A stretch of DNA of 32,386 nucleotides. Origin: Paludibacter sp. Its GTDB lineage: Bacteria > Bacteroidota > Bacteroidia > Bacteroidales > Paludibacteraceae. This document shows positions 17,076-25,689 of this stretch, piece after piece. Each line of letters starts with the position of its first letter. Position 1 is the first letter of the stretch. Both the position numbers and the translations under genes were made by a program. Below the pieces are notes generated by a model. It was not told where the DNA came from, ran no database searches, and saw only the letters and a list, made by a program, of their open reading frames with translations. Location: NCBI GenBank assembly GCA_027450045.1, contig DAIDKM010000028.1:1-32386 (forward strand), read 5' to 3'.

Positions 17076-18362
17076 ATGAAAAAAAAGATGTTGATCTTTC
17101 TTGTGTTCCCTTTTATGTTGCATGCACAGCAACCGGTGCAACATATCAGTCAATTGTTTGATTCATTGAAAACACATCCGCAAACCAAAGCGGATCAAAT
17201 CACGATGCAGCAAGCAATAGCAGCTCGCAATCAGGTTTATAGCAAACTACTGCCAACTATTGATGGATTTGGGCGTTACGATTACGCCTCGAATCCTTCA
17301 CCAATGTTACCATTACCGCTGAACGACCTTTTTGCGTTGAAAACCGATCCTTCGAAACCACAACCTTACAGCCAAAACATTTATCGGGTTGGCGCTGTGG
17401 TGTCGATGCCTATTTTTGTCATGTCGCTCTACACCACTGCGGCCATGGCAAACAAAATGTACCAGTCGGCCAAAGCAAAAGCACAAATCGATTTGTTGAA
17501 AAACGAAGCGATGTTAGTGAGCTTAAATGCCAATTTGCAGTACATTCAATCGTTACAACAAGCGTTGGAAGGCAAAAAGAAATCATTACTCAAAACAAAG
17601 GAGTTTGTGGTTATCGAAGTCAACAACGGACGCGCGCCAGGCGCTGCTTTGTTGCAAATCAACAACGCGTTGGATGATGTTTCGGTGATGATGAATGATC
17701 TTGAGGTTCAAAAGCAAGAAGTGATTGCTACCATTGCTTCCTACACGGGGATTACCATGACGCAACCTGTGCCGATGATGCAGGTCGGAAATTATCAGGC
17801 AGGCGACATGAAAGCATTGGAGCCACTCACAAAGAAACTGGAAGCTGACAAATTAGAGTTTCGGGCTGAATGGCAAAAATTGTTACCTTCTGTCGTGGCA
17901 CAAGGAAGTTACAGCGACAACTTTGCCAAAGCTTACAACAACGGTCAATCCATTCACAATGACTATACGACGGTAGGCGTGGTTGTGAAAGTCCCCATTT
18001 TGGAAGCCGATCAGTATGCTCAAATCCGACGCAGTCATTTGGAAGCAAAAGCAACAGAAAATCAACTGGATCAAACCCGATTGGATTTGACCGCACAAGC
18101 TGCACAATTGCAAAAAGACTGGATGTTGCTCGATGGATCTGTGCAACTTTACACGCATAGTGTGAAAGACAAACAAGAACTGCTTGCCATTGCCCGAAAG
18201 AGTTATGAAATGGATCAAATGTCGATGACTGACTATTTGAAATACGAAGATGACTTGACTTTAGAACAAGCAAACCTATTTAAAAGCGAAGCCAAGAGAT
18301 GGCAAACGCTTGTACAACTTGCCGTAATTTATGGAAATAATATAGAGGAGATTGTAAAATGA
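17076..18362 (+). CDS. TolC-family outer-membrane efflux protein
   Basis: A 428-residue protein with a signal peptide (about 1-18, ending MLHAQ). Two repeated outer-membrane-efflux (OEP) halves are rich in long coiled-coil helices. It would form the trimeric outer-membrane duct of a tripartite pump. It overlaps the adaptor gene by 4 nt (ATGA), and the RND gene follows that, so the three genes form a translationally coupled operon. The start is set by AAGGAG at 17064-17069. The gene is preceded by the shared 51-bp element. Assignment is firm; exported substrates cannot be read from this component. Confidence 0.88.
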   Translation: MKKKMLIFLVFPFMLHAQQPVQHISQLFDSLKTHPQTKADQITMQQAIAARNQVYSKLLPTIDGFGRYDYASNPSPMLPLPLNDLFALKTDPSKPQPYSQNIYRVGAVVSMPIFVMSLYTTAAMANKMYQSAKAKAQIDLLKNEAMLVSLNANLQYIQSLQQALEGKKKSLLKTKEFVVIEVNNGRAPGAALLQINNALDDVSVMMNDLEVQKQEVIATIASYTGITMTQPVPMMQVGNYQAGDMKALEPLTKKLEADKLEFRAEWQKLLPSVVAQGSYSDNFAKAYNNGQSIHNDYTTVGVVVKVPILEADQYAQIRRSHLEAKATENQLDQTRLDLTAQAAQLQKDWMLLDGSVQLYTHSVKDKQELLAIARKSYEMDQMSMTDYLKYEDDLTLEQANLFKSEAKRWQTLVQLAVIYGNNIEEIVK

Positions 18363-19408
18363 CACGAAAACAAATCATTCAGTTATCCATCGTCATTCTA
18401 ATCGTGGCCGGTGGAATCTTTGCGATACGGAGAGCCGTCGTAAAAGATCGTTCGTTGCCCGTTGCAAAAACATACGATATTACGGTCAACGTAATAAAAC
18501 CTCAGGTGAAACAAGTAAAACTGACACTTCCTTACCTTGCCATTACGCAAAACGATCAGGATGTGATGCTGTCATCGAAAATTGCTGCGCGTTTGGAATA
18601 TGTGGTACCCAGTGGAAGAATGGTACGAAAGGGACAAATTGTGGCACGATTGGATAATACAAGCGTTGAATCCGGAAAAAAGAGTGTCATTTCTCAATTA
18701 GCAGCAGCCGAAACTGCTCTCAAGAATCTCAAAGCAACACACAAGAGAACCTTAGAATTACTGGCAGTGAAAGGCGCTTCCATTGAGCAATCGGAACGCG
18801 AAGAAAGTAGTTTGGCTGAGTTGGAAGCTAAAGTTGAATCGTTGAAACAAAATTTGAACGATGTCAACAACACCTTGACTTATGCTACTATTGCAGCTCC
18901 GACAGATGGTATTGTTTCCAAAAACTTTCTCAATGTTGGCGATATGGCAATGCCCGGGCAACCTGTTGTCAGCGTTAGCGCCAACAAAGATTTTTATTTG
19001 ATGGTTTACGTACCTTCCAATTTGAAAGTCTATGGAGTTGAAGTCAATAACCAATCCTACACAGCCACGCCACTCAACACGACGATGAATGGATTGGAAG
19101 CTTACAAAGTAAATGTGGATGTTTCCGGTATGACGACAGGTGAAAAAACGGAAGTAAATGTTGTTGTTTTTCAAGGCAATGGTATTGAACTACCCTTTGA
19201 TGCCATTCTGAATCGTAATGGAGAAAATTATGTTTTGGTGAAGAATCAAAATAAAGCAGTACCGGTACAAGTCACTATAATCCAAAGCGGCGACGAAGGA
19301 GCCGTAGTAAGTAACAATGAATTGCAAGGAAAAGAACTCGTAGTGGCTAAACAAGACATTTTGTTAAACTTGTTAAGCGGTGCAACCATAAAAACAGAGG
19401 AGGAATAA
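18359..19408 (+). CDS. Membrane fusion protein (HlyD/AcrA-type adaptor) of RND pump
   Basis: A 349-residue protein anchored by one N-terminal transmembrane segment (about 8-24), with no lipobox Cys. The layout is a lipoyl-like half (about 66-100), an alpha-hairpin coiled coil (about 108-180), the second lipoyl half with APTDGIVS near 180-188, then beta-barrel and membrane-proximal domains. It bridges the RND transporter and the TolC duct in the periplasm. The start overlaps the tolC stop (ATGA) with GAGGAG 8 nt upstream. It lacks the His/Met-rich metal-binding extension of Cus-type adaptors, which argues against a dedicated Cu/Ag pump. Confidence 0.88.
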   Translation: MTRKQIIQLSIVILIVAGGIFAIRRAVVKDRSLPVAKTYDITVNVIKPQVKQVKLTLPYLAITQNDQDVMLSSKIAARLEYVVPSGRMVRKGQIVARLDNTSVESGKKSVISQLAAAETALKNLKATHKRTLELLAVKGASIEQSEREESSLAELEAKVESLKQNLNDVNNTLTYATIAAPTDGIVSKNFLNVGDMAMPGQPVVSVSANKDFYLMVYVPSNLKVYGVEVNNQSYTATPLNTTMNGLEAYKVNVDVSGMTTGEKTEVNVVVFQGNGIELPFDAILNRNGENYVLVKNQNKAVPVQVTIIQSGDEGAVVSNNELQGKELVVAKQDILLNLLSGATIKTEEE

Positions 19409-19411
19409 ATT

Positions 19412-22400
19412 ATGTTTGATTATTTTTACAAACGACCTTATACCCTCTATTCGCTGATCACGGCATTTTTCATTGTGGGGCTGATCGCTCTGATCACGCT
19501 TCCCAAGAACTTGTTTCCTGACTCAACGCCTCCTGAAGTAGTGGTCATAACCCAAATCCCGGGCGCTACTGCTCAAGTATCGGCGAATACGGTTTCAAAA
19601 CCCATTGAACAAGAAATTGCTCGTCTTGGGTTAGTTACAGACGTTAGTTCGGTGAATGTGGCAAATTTCTCGATTGTCAAAGCCGAATTCTCTTATAAAA
19701 AAGGATTGAATGCTGCTGCTGTGGATGTATCCAATGCGCTTTCTATTGCAAAAGCCAATCTGCCTGCCGGCGTCAACCCTGCTATTTACACCGTAGGCGA
19801 TTTTACGCTACCTGTGGATGTTATTGCGCTTTCTCCCAAAGACAGTACCATGTCATTAGGCGATATTCGTAAAATTGCCGACAGTTACATCAAACCTTAT
19901 CTTTTGAGTTTGGGATTTGGAAATGTCGAAGTATTTGGAGGCTACCAAACTTCTATCAATGTGGAAGTTGACCCCTTTAAAGCTAAAGCATATAACGTTG
20001 ATTTTCAAACCGTGTCTCAAGCTATTCAGACATTGAATCACGACATGCCTATCGGCTTTATGAAAGGAGAAAACAACTTCTACACCCTTACCTTCTACGG
20101 TGAAAAAGATGAAGTGGAGCGATTGAAACAGCTCAATGTTTTACCAAACGTGCATTTAGCCGACATTGCCACAGTCAGTTGGGGATTTGATAAACGCATG
20201 AGCGGTTATATTGGTAATGGAAAGCCATCCATTGCATTAGCTATTGAACGTGCTCCCGGAGGCAGTGTACTCGACGTTAGTAATGCGGCTCGTGCAGCTA
20301 TGAAAAAGCTAAAATCACAATATCCAAATATTCAATTTCAAATATCCGATACACAGCGCGATTTGATTCAATTGTCCAATAGCAACATGTTAGTTGCTCT
20401 GCGGGATGCTATTTTCTATACGTTGATTGTGATTCTCTTTTTCCTTGGCAATTTCAAAGCCATTATTGCAGCGGCTATAACCATTCCGATGGTATTCTTC
20501 TCGACAATGGCTGTAATTTGGCTGACAGGAGGCAGCCTCAACATTGTAATTTATACAGCCATTATCCTTGCCCTGGGGATGTTGACCGACAACGCGGTGG
20601 TGGTGCTCGAAAATATTGAACGGCACCTTACCGAATTGAAAGAAGATTTGCAAACAGCCATTCAAAAGGGAACAAAAGAAGTCATCGGGCCAATTTGGTC
20701 AGGAACGTTGGCTACCATTGCCATTGTGTTCCCGCTGATGTTTGTGGGTGGATTCCCTCAAAAAATATTCCAACCGCTAATCTTCACGTTGATTATCGCT
20801 CTTTTGGTCTCATTTTTCTTGTCCATCACGTTTATTCCCAAATTATTGGAAATGCTCTACAAAAAGGGTGTGCGGAAGTCGAAAGTGGAATTGTGGTTTG
20901 ACAAAGTGTACAACAACTCGCTGGGACGTCTTATCGAACCCTATGTTGGTGTGATACGTTATTCCAATACTAAAAATAAACTTTGGCGACGGATGTTGTT
21001 ATCGGTTGGTGTGCTGGTAATTTTATTGTTCAGCTTTAAAACCATCATGCCAATCATTGGGCGCGATGCCATGCCGCCCATGGATACCGGTATCATCAAG
21101 GCACAAGTAAAATTCAGTTCTAATGAAACTGTCAATAGCGCAGAAGCTAAGTTGCAACCTTTCTTAGATTGGCTTCAAAAACAACCGTGGGTGGTCAGAT
21201 CTTCGGTGGCATTGGGTAATGAAAAAGACGTAATGAGCCTGGGCAGTGGCAATTTGCCTTCGGAAGCAACCATGACCATCGATTGCGTCGATCGTTTCCA
21301 TCGCAAACAGACAGTTTGGCAACTTGAAAATACCATTCGCGATAAGTTAGCCGCTTTAGAAGGGGTGAAACAAAATGATGTGTTCGATTTTGGCGCTACT
21401 GCCTTATCAACTATCAAAGCACCGTTGGATGTGCGCCTTGAGTCTCCTTTCTTAGATGGGTTGCCTTCTAAAGCCCTTCAAGTGCAACAAGCTTTGAGAG
21501 ATGTGCGGGGCCTTACTTCCTTATCGACCAGTTGGAATAAGGATTTCACCGAAATTGTGCTCAATATCGACGAAAACAAGGCATTAAGCTATGGGATCAC
21601 TCCCTATCAAATCGCTATGCAAATTCCTGTCAGAGGACAGATTGTAGGGTTAAATGCCGATTTGCAGTCGTTGACAGAACAACCGCTGAGGCTCTATTTG
21701 AAAGGGAAATTCGGGTCTGACATTCAATCAATTCGCCTTCTGCCAATAAATACTCCGATGGGGGAAGTGCCTTTAGCACAGCTGGCAACCGTTTCAACCA
21801 ATTTGACTTATGCCAAGATTGAACGGGATCAGTTGATGTATAGCGTCGATGTCAATGGGTATCGTTCGTTTCGTCCGGTAAGTAAAATTACAGCCGATGC
21901 CGAACAAGCTCTCAAAAACATCAAAACCGATGCCGACGTTCAAATCACGCAACAAGGTGATGTGATTCAAATTAATGACAGCACTTCACGCATGCTTAAA
22001 GCGATTGGGTTTGGTGTCATCATCCTGATCATGGTGCTCATTTCGATCTATCGCTCCGTGAAAATGTCGTTCATCATGATCGCCGTGTTGCCACTTTCAC
22101 TGATTGGTGCGGCATGGGGTATGTTGTTGTTTGGCAAACCAAGCTGTATGCCAAGTCTTCTGGGAATTTTGCTGCTTTTCGGGATCATTATAAAGAATGC
22201 GGTCTTGCTCATTGACTTCTATCAGAAGTACAAGGAGAGTGGCGAATCACCCTACGATAGTGCGGTGGAAAGTGTGCGTATTCGTTTCCGCCCTGTTATG
22301 ATGACGGCTTTTGGTACCATTGCCGGCATGATTCCTATTGCTCTGCAACAGGCTGTTGGATTGGAACGTTTGAGTCCTTTAGCCGATGTTGCCATTGGAG

Positions 22401-22519
22401 GTTTGCTGATTGGTACGTTGTTGACGTTGATTTATGTCCCGATGTATGCCTACATTGTGGACACGAAGAAACCCAAGAAAGCGAAATTTAAGACCGCGAA
22501 TTCCGCTTCAGACGTCTAA
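19412..22519 (+). CDS. RND-family efflux transporter
   Basis: A 1035-residue inner-membrane transporter of standard length, with 12 membrane segments and two large periplasmic loops. TM4 reads LTDNAVVVLEN (391-401), the drug-type (HAE) signature rather than the heavy-metal CusA type. Of the two classical Asp residues, D393 is kept and the second is N394, a variant seen in several HAE subfamilies. It uses the proton gradient to expel amphiphilic compounds through the adaptor and TolC duct. The gene begins 3 nt after the adaptor, with GAGGAG 8 nt upstream, and ends at a strong hairpin (22550-22586). Family is certain; substrate is unknown, with context pointing to an organo-metalloid or thiol-reactive toxin (inference). 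Confidence 0.92.
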   Translation: MFDYFYKRPYTLYSLITAFFIVGLIALITLPKNLFPDSTPPEVVVITQIPGATAQVSANTVSKPIEQEIARLGLVTDVSSVNVANFSIVKAEFSYKKGLNAAAVDVSNALSIAKANLPAGVNPAIYTVGDFTLPVDVIALSPKDSTMSLGDIRKIADSYIKPYLLSLGFGNVEVFGGYQTSINVEVDPFKAKAYNVDFQTVSQAIQTLNHDMPIGFMKGENNFYTLTFYGEKDEVERLKQLNVLPNVHLADIATVSWGFDKRMSGYIGNGKPSIALAIERAPGGSVLDVSNAARAAMKKLKSQYPNIQFQISDTQRDLIQLSNSNMLVALRDAIFYTLIVILFFLGNFKAIIAAAITIPMVFFSTMAVIWLTGGSLNIVIYTAIILALGMLTDNAVVVLENIERHLTELKEDLQTAIQKGTKEVIGPIWSGTLATIAIVFPLMFVGGFPQKIFQPLIFTLIIALLVSFFLSITFIPKLLEMLYKKGVRKSKVELWFDKVYNNSLGRLIEPYVGVIRYSNTKNKLWRRMLLSVGVLVILLFSFKTIMPIIGRDAMPPMDTGIIKAQVKFSSNETVNSAEAKLQPFLDWLQKQPWVVRSSVALGNEKDVMSLGSGNLPSEATMTIDCVDRFHRKQTVWQLENTIRDKLAALEGVKQNDVFDFGATALSTIKAPLDVRLESPFLDGLPSKALQVQQALRDVRGLTSLSTSWNKDFTEIVLNIDENKALSYGITPYQIAMQIPVRGQIVGLNADLQSLTEQPLRLYLKGKFGSDIQSIRLLPINTPMGEVPLAQLATVSTNLTYAKIERDQLMYSVDVNGYRSFRPVSKITADAEQALKNIKTDADVQITQQGDVIQINDSTSRMLKAIGFGVIILIMVLISIYRSVKMSFIMIAVLPLSLIGAAWGMLLFGKPSCMPSLLGILLLFGIIIKNAVLLIDFYQKYKESGESPYDSAVESVRIRFRPVMMTAFGTIAGMIPIALQQAVGLERLSPLADVAIGGLLIGTLLTLIYVPMYAYIVDTKKPKKAKFKTANSASDV

Positions 22520-22549
22520 CTGATTTGATTATTGTTAAATTAATCCTGT

Positions 22550-22586
22550 AAACGAGGTTGTTCCCATAAATGAGACAACCTCGTTT
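22550..22586 (+). terminator. Terminator hairpin after the RND pump operon
   Basis: A perfect 12-bp stem, AAACGAGGTTGT (22550-22561) with ACAACCTCGTTT (22575-22586), closes a 13-nt loop. It lies 30 nt after the RND stop. The T-tract is short, so some read-through is possible. Confidence 0.75.
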
Positions 22587-23066
22587 AAGCTCACTTTCAA
22601 ATAATCGCCATGCGATATAATTCGTTGATTGATTGACAATAAATCTCTATTTCTTTGATCGTAATAAATATATTCTGAATTCATTTCTTTTGTTTTTATT
22701 TGGTTTTAGTTTATCCTAAAATAGGCTACTTTTGATTCGTTATTTTACGAAATACGAAATGTGGTTTGTCGTTGCAGAAACAACAATTCATTACCCTGTT
22801 CAACGGATTAAGTTGCTGCTATACCAAAATACTGATTCGTCTGCCACGTGCTTATATGATCTACTATTTGATGTTTTAAAAATAAGAACATTGCCGATGA
22901 TTTTCCATTACCCGGGTTACAATTTCGCAACATTTGAATTAACTGAAAGATTATGCTCAAATGTTATGACGACGCCGAAGTTTGTAGTAAATGAAATAGT
23001 GTCGCTCAAATGAACGCGTTTCATCCATGGATGAGTTGAAAAAATTAATCACAACCTGATTTACAC
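22587..23066. other. 480-nt leader/intergenic region before the arsF-like gene
   Basis: The region holds a promoter candidate (22699-22734). A reading frame from the ATG at 22759 to 23013 encodes 84 residues with no recognisable domain, and its composition does not look convincing. If the promoter is real, the arsF-like gene has a ~325-nt 5' leader, or the 84-codon frame is a small gene. No tRNA, riboswitch class or repeat was recognised. Confidence 0.4.
22699..22734 (+). promoter_or_regulatory. Candidate promoter upstream of the arsF-arsG-like pair
   Basis: TACTTTTG (22727-22734) is a perfect TAnnTTTG. TTTG (22699-22702) lies 24 nt upstream, a little too far. CCTA-AAA-TAGG (22715-22725), an 11-bp inverted repeat, sits between the two boxes and could be an operator. 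Confidence 0.45.
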
Positions 23067-23486
23067 ATGAAGCCAATTACCATTTTCAGTCTGTTCTTTT
23101 TGTTACTTGTTGGAGCTGCTTGTCACTCTCAATCAACCAAACCGGGTGCAACGCTTTTGTCGCATTCTCCGGCAAAGGTTGCTGTCTATTATTTCCATTT
23201 CAAACAGCGTTGTTCTACTTGCTGGGCAGTAGAAAACAATGCCAAAGATGCCGTGTTATCGCTTTATCCAAAACAAGTGAAACAAGGCATTGTATCGTTT
23301 GAAAGTGTGAATTTAGATGATGCTTCCACGCAATCATTAGCCAAAGTATTGAAGATTGAGGGGCAATGCTTAGTGGTAGTGGCTAATGGGAAAAAGGTAG
23401 ATTTAACTGGAAAAGGTTTTTTATATGCCGACCATCCTGAGAAAATGAAAGCAGAACTTCAGGAAGTCATTAATCCACTTTTATAA
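23067..23486 (+). CDS. ArsF-like thioredoxin-fold lipoprotein
   Basis: A 139-residue protein with an N-terminal hydrophobic signal ending VGAAC (C19), a probable lipoprotein. The small thioredoxin-like domain carries RCSTC (C49, C52), plus C101. The arrangement YYFH...RCxTC, then VNLDD, matches the family named after ArsF, proposed as a subunit of nitroaryl-arsenical reduction in ArsEFG-type systems. Its gene lies 12 nt before an ArsG-like permease, the expected partner. No ArsE-like gene is present. I infer a periplasmic dithiol component that receives electrons via ArsG. Family match is good; the nitroreductase role is not shown by sequence. Confidence 0.72.
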   Translation: MKPITIFSLFFLLLVGAACHSQSTKPGATLLSHSPAKVAVYYFHFKQRCSTCWAVENNAKDAVLSLYPKQVKQGIVSFESVNLDDASTQSLAKVLKIEGQCLVVVANGKKVDLTGKGFLYADHPEKMKAELQEVINPLL

Positions 23487-23498
23487 CTCGATTGAATC

Positions 23499-24197
23499 AT
23501 GGATTTCTTGCATTCCATCCTTGAAAATTCACAATACACTTGGCTGACTGCCTTTGTTTTGGGGTTGTTGACCGCCATCAGTCCATGTCCGTTGGCTACC
23601 AATATTTCTGCCATTGGGTTTATCAGTCGCGATATTTCCAATCAGAAACGTGTATTTATCAATGGGCTGGTTTATACGTTGGGAAGAGCCATTACCTATA
23701 TTGGCTTAGCCGTCATTCTATATTTCGGTGCCAATCAATTGAATATTTCCATGATTTTTCAGGGCTGGGGAGAGAAGCTCATAGGTCCCTTGTTGATAAT
23801 CATTGGACTTTTTATGTTGGATGTCATTAAGTTGCGTTTCCCTGAATGGTTAAACTTCACCGAACGTATGGGAGAGAAGAACAAGAAAGGTTACCTGAAT
23901 ACGTTGTTGCTGGGTATTGTGTTCGCGATGGCATTTTGTCCTTACAGCGGGGTTCTCTATTTTGCCATGCTGATTCCCATCACCATAGCCAGTGCAAGCG
24001 CTCTTTATTTGCCTTCAGTTTTTGCTATTGGGACAGGTTTGCCGGTGATTGTTTTTGCCTGGTTGTTGGCTTTTGCCGTAGGAAATTTAGGTGACGCCTA
24101 TCACAATGTGAAAGTGTTTGAGTTGTGGTTTCGACGTGTCATCTCGGTTGGGTTTATTGGCGTAGGAGTATATTATTCCGTGCTTGCATTTATGTGA
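23499..24197 (+). CDS. ArsG/CcdA-like membrane redox permease
   Basis: A 232-residue protein with about six membrane segments. Two conserved Cys, C30 in ISPCPLATN and C147 in AFCPYSG, occupy the positions of the redox pair in CcdA and the DsbD transmembrane domain. ArsG-type proteins are described as efflux permeases for aromatic aminoarsenicals. The fold also suits transfer of electrons from cytosolic thiols to periplasmic partners. It follows the ArsF-like gene by 12 nt and lies upstream of a secreted thioredoxin, which supports a thiol-relay role. Identity as a CcdA/ArsG relative is firm; permease versus electron carrier is open. Confidence 0.78.
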   Translation: MDFLHSILENSQYTWLTAFVLGLLTAISPCPLATNISAIGFISRDISNQKRVFINGLVYTLGRAITYIGLAVILYFGANQLNISMIFQGWGEKLIGPLLIIIGLFMLDVIKLRFPEWLNFTERMGEKNKKGYLNTLLLGIVFAMAFCPYSGVLYFAMLIPITIASASALYLPSVFAIGTGLPVIVFAWLLAFAVGNLGDAYHNVKVFELWFRRVISVGFIGVGVYYSVLAFM

Positions 24198-24261
24198 GCC
24201 ATTTTATTTGTGTTAATATAACAGATTATTATTAAGCAACATACATCAAGTAACGCTTAAT

Positions 24262-24291
24262 TTTGAAACAGAAGAATCGTATATTGATTTG
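24262..24291 (+). promoter_or_regulatory. Candidate promoter of the second fmdE-like gene
   Basis: TTTG at 24262-24265 and TTGATTTG at 24284-24291 with an 18-nt spacer fit the Bacteroidota pattern with one -7 mismatch. The start codon follows 17 nt later, implying a very short leader. Confidence 0.35.
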
Positions 24292-24308
24292 AATCAATAA
24301 ATCATTTA

Positions 24309-24968
24309 ATGAGTATAGCAATGGAAACAACCAAATTTCAAATTCCGGAATGGGCATTTACCTTTCATGGCCACAAATGTCCGTTTATGCCAATCGGCTA
24401 TCGCATGGGAACCTTAGCCCTACGCAAATTAGGTGTTGAACGCTGTAAAGATCACGAAATGCACGTGTTCTCCGAAATGGGTGTTGGTCACCCGCAAGGT
24501 TGCATGCAGGATGGCATCATGTCGGCTACCGGCGCAACGTTCGGCAAAGGAATGATCGACAAATTGTATTATGGGAAAGTAGCTGCCACGTTCTGGTATC
24601 CCGGCGTCAAAGGCGCCGTGCGTATTTTCTTACGCAATGAATTTCAAGACAAACTGGCTCCTCACGAATTTTTCGACTACCGCAAAAAAGGCATTGAACC
24701 TTCACAGATTCCTGAAAATGTGTGTGATGATATCATCAACATGGTACTCACGGCTACAGAGGAAGAGTTGTTCATTATCACTGAAATTCCTGACTTTATT
24801 TACAAACCCGTGAAAGGTTCTTTTGCTAAAGCAAAATGCGAAATATGTGGCGAGTATGTTTTCGAACGGTATCTCCGCGTGATAGATGGCAAGAAAGTCT
24901 GTATTTCATGCGCCGGACATGAGCCTGATGAGAAAGTGTCTTATGCGCCGACATATAAGAAAAGCTGA
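24309..24968 (+). CDS. FmdE-family protein with C-terminal treble-clef zinc finger (copy 2)
   Basis: A 219-residue cytosolic protein, paralogous to copy 1 at 16239. It shares FHGHKCP (19-25), RMGTLALRKLGVER, ATFGKG (76-81) and the zinc finger (C177, C180, C198, C201). The central motif differs: GHPQGCMQDG (60-69) in place of DHCATCFGDG, so the Cys pair of copy 1 is reduced to one. The tail extends ~18 residues past the finger. An alternative ATG four codons in (24321) is possible. It sits between the ArsF/ArsG pair and the thioredoxin-ChrA pair. Two diverged copies inside one transport/redox cluster suggest distinct metal-handling roles, perhaps as a heteromeric pair (inference). Confidence 0.85.
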   Translation: MSIAMETTKFQIPEWAFTFHGHKCPFMPIGYRMGTLALRKLGVERCKDHEMHVFSEMGVGHPQGCMQDGIMSATGATFGKGMIDKLYYGKVAATFWYPGVKGAVRIFLRNEFQDKLAPHEFFDYRKKGIEPSQIPENVCDDIINMVLTATEEELFIITEIPDFIYKPVKGSFAKAKCEICGEYVFERYLRVIDGKKVCISCAGHEPDEKVSYAPTYKKS

Positions 24969-25027
24969 ATAAACAGAGTTTTCAGCAAATCCTTCTAATG
25001 TGTGAAACGAGCATTTAATCAGGATTA

Positions 25028-25051
25028 AACCCCGGAAAATGCAGTGGGGTT
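25028..25051 (+). other. Hairpin downstream of the second fmdE-like gene
   Basis: AACCCC (25028-25033) and GGGGTT (25046-25051) can pair around a 12-nt loop. No T-run follows, so termination is uncertain. The rest of 24969-25263 contains only frames of 15 codons or fewer. Confidence 0.3.
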
Positions 25052-25263
25052 ACAAGCTCAAGGAGATATTAAAATAATGAACTATTTCGAGTTACTATAT
25101 GCAAGTTCAACACATCCTTAGGTTAGAAAAATAAAAACAAACGTATGAAATCCCCATGTTTTACTAAACACCAATGGGCATGAAAATAAAGCAACAGGAG
25201 ATTAGCTTCGCTGATTTCGCAAGCTCAATTCCATTTGTCCATTAAAATCAAAATTATTTACAA

Positions 25264-25677
25264 ATGAAAAACAAACACTCCCTTATTCCCGTCCTTATGT
25301 TGTTCGTTGCTGCCTTGTGGATTTTGCCACTCTCAGCTCAATCGTCGAATCAACAGAAAAAACCAATGAATGAGACTATTAAAAAATCGCCCCATTACAA
25401 GGTCACTTTTATCGAATTGGGATCAGTACGTTGTATTCCTTGTCAAAAGATGCAACCCATTATGAAATCAATCCGGGAAAAGTACCCGACCCAAGTAAAT
25501 GTGATTTTCTACGATGTGTGGACAAAAGAAGGACATCCTTTTGCCCAACAATACAACATCGATGTCATTCCGACACAAGTTTTCTTAGATGCCAACGGAA
25601 AAGAATTTTACCGTCATCAGGGCTATTTCCCTGAAGATGAACTGATCAAAATCTTGCAAACTAAAGGAGTTCGATAA
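25264..25677 (+). CDS. Secreted thioredoxin-family protein
   Basis: A 137-residue protein. Residues 1-26 form a signal peptide ending PLSAQ, so the thioredoxin domain is periplasmic. The active site is RCIPC (C57, C60), with the cis-proline P103 in DVIPTQVF. Such thioredoxins commonly act with CcdA-type membrane carriers, here probably the ArsG-like protein 1 kb upstream, to reduce periplasmic disulfides or oxidised substrates. It is followed after 12 nt by the ChrA-like gene, so they are likely co-transcribed. The family call is firm; the partner is inferred. Confidence 0.87.
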   Translation: MKNKHSLIPVLMLFVAALWILPLSAQSSNQQKKPMNETIKKSPHYKVTFIELGSVRCIPCQKMQPIMKSIREKYPTQVNVIFYDVWTKEGHPFAQQYNIDVIPTQVFLDANGKEFYRHQGYFPEDELIKILQTKGVR

Positions 25678-25689
25678 AAATTAAAGCAA

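Noticed and set aside
19412-22519. CusA/CzcA heavy-metal RND pump
   Set aside because: The TM4 motif is of the drug-export type and the adaptor lacks the metal-binding extension.
22732-23013. 93-codon frame starting with TTG before the arsF-like gene
   Set aside because: The TTG lies inside the -7 box of the predicted promoter, so this start cannot be used. Only the shorter 22759 version remains as a weak possibility.
16239-24968. Methanogenesis or formylmethanofuran dehydrogenase genes
   Set aside because: Only the FmdE-type domain occurs. None of the catalytic Fmd/Fwd subunits is present and the organism is clearly bacterial.
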